64,000 nt of DNA from Rossellomorea aquimaris (GTDB lineage Bacteria > Bacillota > Bacilli > Bacillales > Bacillaceae_B): NCBI RefSeq assembly GCF_020171925.1, contig NZ_JAIVAR010000002.1:434001-498000 (forward strand), given 5' to 3'. The translations under genes were made by a program, and so were the position numbers. Below are positions 62,949 to 64,000 of this stretch, in pieces. Below the pieces are notes generated by a model. That model saw only the letters and a list, made by a program, of their open reading frames with translations, had not been told where the DNA came from and made no database searches. Position 1 is the first letter of the stretch; each line of letters opens with the position of its first letter.

Positions 62949-64000
62949 TTGAACAGGAAGTATTTTTTATCTATAGCGATTGCAGCAACACTCACAATCG
63001 GAAGCTTCCCTGCAATGGGAACACCGGCCAATGCAACATCCGTACAGGAATTGAAAAAGAAACAAGATGAGGTTTCTTCCAAAAAGGATAAACTTAACGG
63101 AGAAATCGACAAGAAAAATTCCGAAATCAATGCCAACATCAATAAACAAAAAGATATCAAAGCTCAAATCGCAGAATTTGACGCGAAAATAAAAGACACT
63201 GAAAGCAAAATCTCAGCTAAGGCAAAAGAAATCGATGAAACTACAGCTGAGATTGAAAAACTTAAAGAAGAAATCAAAGCGCTTGAAGAAAAAATCAAGG
63301 AGCGCGATGCACTTTTGAAGGAACGTGCTCGTGCGATCCAGGAAAAAGGCGGATCTGCGAACTACCTTGATGTCCTTCTTGGAGCGGAAAGCTTCGGCGA
63401 CTTCATCAACAGGATCACGGCAGTCAACACGATTGTGAGTGCGGACAAGAAAATCATGGACGAGCAAAAGCGTGATCAGGAAGAATTAGAGAAAAAGAAA
63501 AAAGATGTAGAATCAAAGCTTGCACAACTAGAAAACGATAAAGCAAGCCTTGAAACCTTGAAGAAAAATTTGAACAGCGAAAAAGCTCAAAAAGCAGAAT
63601 TGTTCAAGCAGCTTGAAAAACAACAGGCGTCACTTGAAGTGGAAAAAGCGGATCTTGAACAAGAATCCAATGAACTAGCGAAGATGGAACAACAAATCGG
63701 TGGAGAAATCCAGGCAGAACAGGCACGTCTTGCCGAGCTTGCCCGTCAGCGTGAACTTGAGAAGAAGAGACAGGCTGAAGCGGCGGCTGCTGCGGCTGCA
63801 AAGCAAGCAGCAAGCAACAACAGCGGTGGCGGTTCATCGACTCCAACAGTGACTACACCTGTAAGCTCAGGAACTTGGACAGCACCTGCACATGGCAGAA
63901 TCACGACTGAGTTCGGCTGGGATACATTGAACGGGAAACCACGCTACCACTATGGCACGGACATTGCTTCAGGTGGAACGGTTCCAATCGTTGCAGCGGC
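62949..64000 (+). CDS. PcsB/CwlO-like coiled-coil M23 peptidoglycan hydrolase, 5' part
   Basis: The frame starts at TTG 62949, eight bases after AAAGGAG, and stays open to the window end (350 residues seen). A signal peptide (KYFLSIAIAATLTIGSFPAMGTPANA) is followed by a ~250-residue coiled coil (from VQELKKKQDEVSSKKDKLNGEIDKKN) with a conserved YLDVLLGAESFGDFINRITAVNTIV hinge. An Ala-rich stretch and a Ser/Thr/Gly linker come next. The M23/LytM start GRITTEFGWDTLNGKPRYHYGTDIAS carries the zinc-binding His and Asp. Being 40 bases after ftsX, it is the likely FtsEX-activated hydrolase. The catalytic C-terminus is cut by the window edge. Confidence 0.88.
   Translation, partial: MNRKYFLSIAIAATLTIGSFPAMGTPANATSVQELKKKQDEVSSKKDKLNGEIDKKNSEINANINKQKDIKAQIAEFDAKIKDTESKISAKAKEIDETTAEIEKLKEEIKALEEKIKERDALLKERARAIQEKGGSANYLDVLLGAESFGDFINRITAVNTIVSADKKIMDEQKRDQEELEKKKKDVESKLAQLENDKASLETLKKNLNSEKAQKAELFKQLEKQQASLEVEKADLEQESNELAKMEQQIGGEIQAEQARLAELARQRELEKKRQAEAAAAAAAKQAASNNSGGGSSTPTVTTPVSSGTWTAPAHGRITTEFGWDTLNGKPRYHYGTDIASGGTVPIVAA

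Overview
The window looks like chromosome of a motile, low-to-mid-GC, Gram-positive Bacillaceae species. This rests on the gene order comFA-comFC-yvyF-flgM-flgN-flgK-flgL-yviE-fliW-csrA-hag ... flaG-fliD-fliS-fliT-hpf-secA-prfB-yvjA-cccB-ftsE-ftsX, which follows the Bacillus subtilis layout, and on Bacillus-type signals (AGGAGG ribosome sites, sigma-D, sigma-B and sigma-H promoter matches, the prfB frameshift). A Rossellomorea/Bacillus-like genus is only a guess. No rRNA, tRNA, CRISPR or prophage was seen.

Layout. 1-10.7 kb: the end of metQ, two zinc-ribbon membrane proteins, a very large secreted nuclease/5'-nucleotidase, tRNA hydroxylase trhO and class B penicillin-binding protein pbpC. 10.7-26 kb: housekeeping and accessory genes (SDR reductase, ppaC, VOC protein, Nudix, NERD protein, three tandem XRE-TPR regulators of the PlcR/NprR type, methyltransferase, murB, a second secreted nucleotidase, EamA transporter, DegV). 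Two unusual intergenic structures lie here: a duplicated array with 21-bp period, and a conserved ~75-bp element repeated around the regulators. 26-27 kb: a REP-associated tyrosine transposase (RAYT) flanked on both sides by arrays of an 11-bp palindromic word spaced exactly 25 bp apart; related pairs or arrays lie near 13.7, 51.0, 57.6 and 59.1 kb.

27-35.4 kb: competence comF genes, then late flagellar genes ending with the FliW-CsrA-flagellin control circuit. 35.4-46.9 kb: an AT-rich flagellin glycosylation island with two Maf-type glycosyltransferases and a pseudaminic-acid-like pathway (pseB, spsF/pseF, pseG, pseI, pseC). A translationally coupled three-gene block sits inside it: phosphosulfolactate synthase, histidine-family phosphatase and ATP-grasp ligase. 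No PseH-type acetyltransferase is present. I propose that these three enzymes make sulfolactate (or a related acid) and couple it to the amino sugar, giving an anionic, sulfonated nonulosonate on flagellin. This is the best candidate for an undescribed system here.

47-64 kb: flagellar cap and chaperones, a decayed ABC permease, hpf with overlapping stress promoters, a SEC-C protein next to secA, prfB with its +1 frameshift, yvjA, cccB, and ftsEX followed by a PcsB/CwlO-like peptidoglycan hydrolase that runs off the window end.
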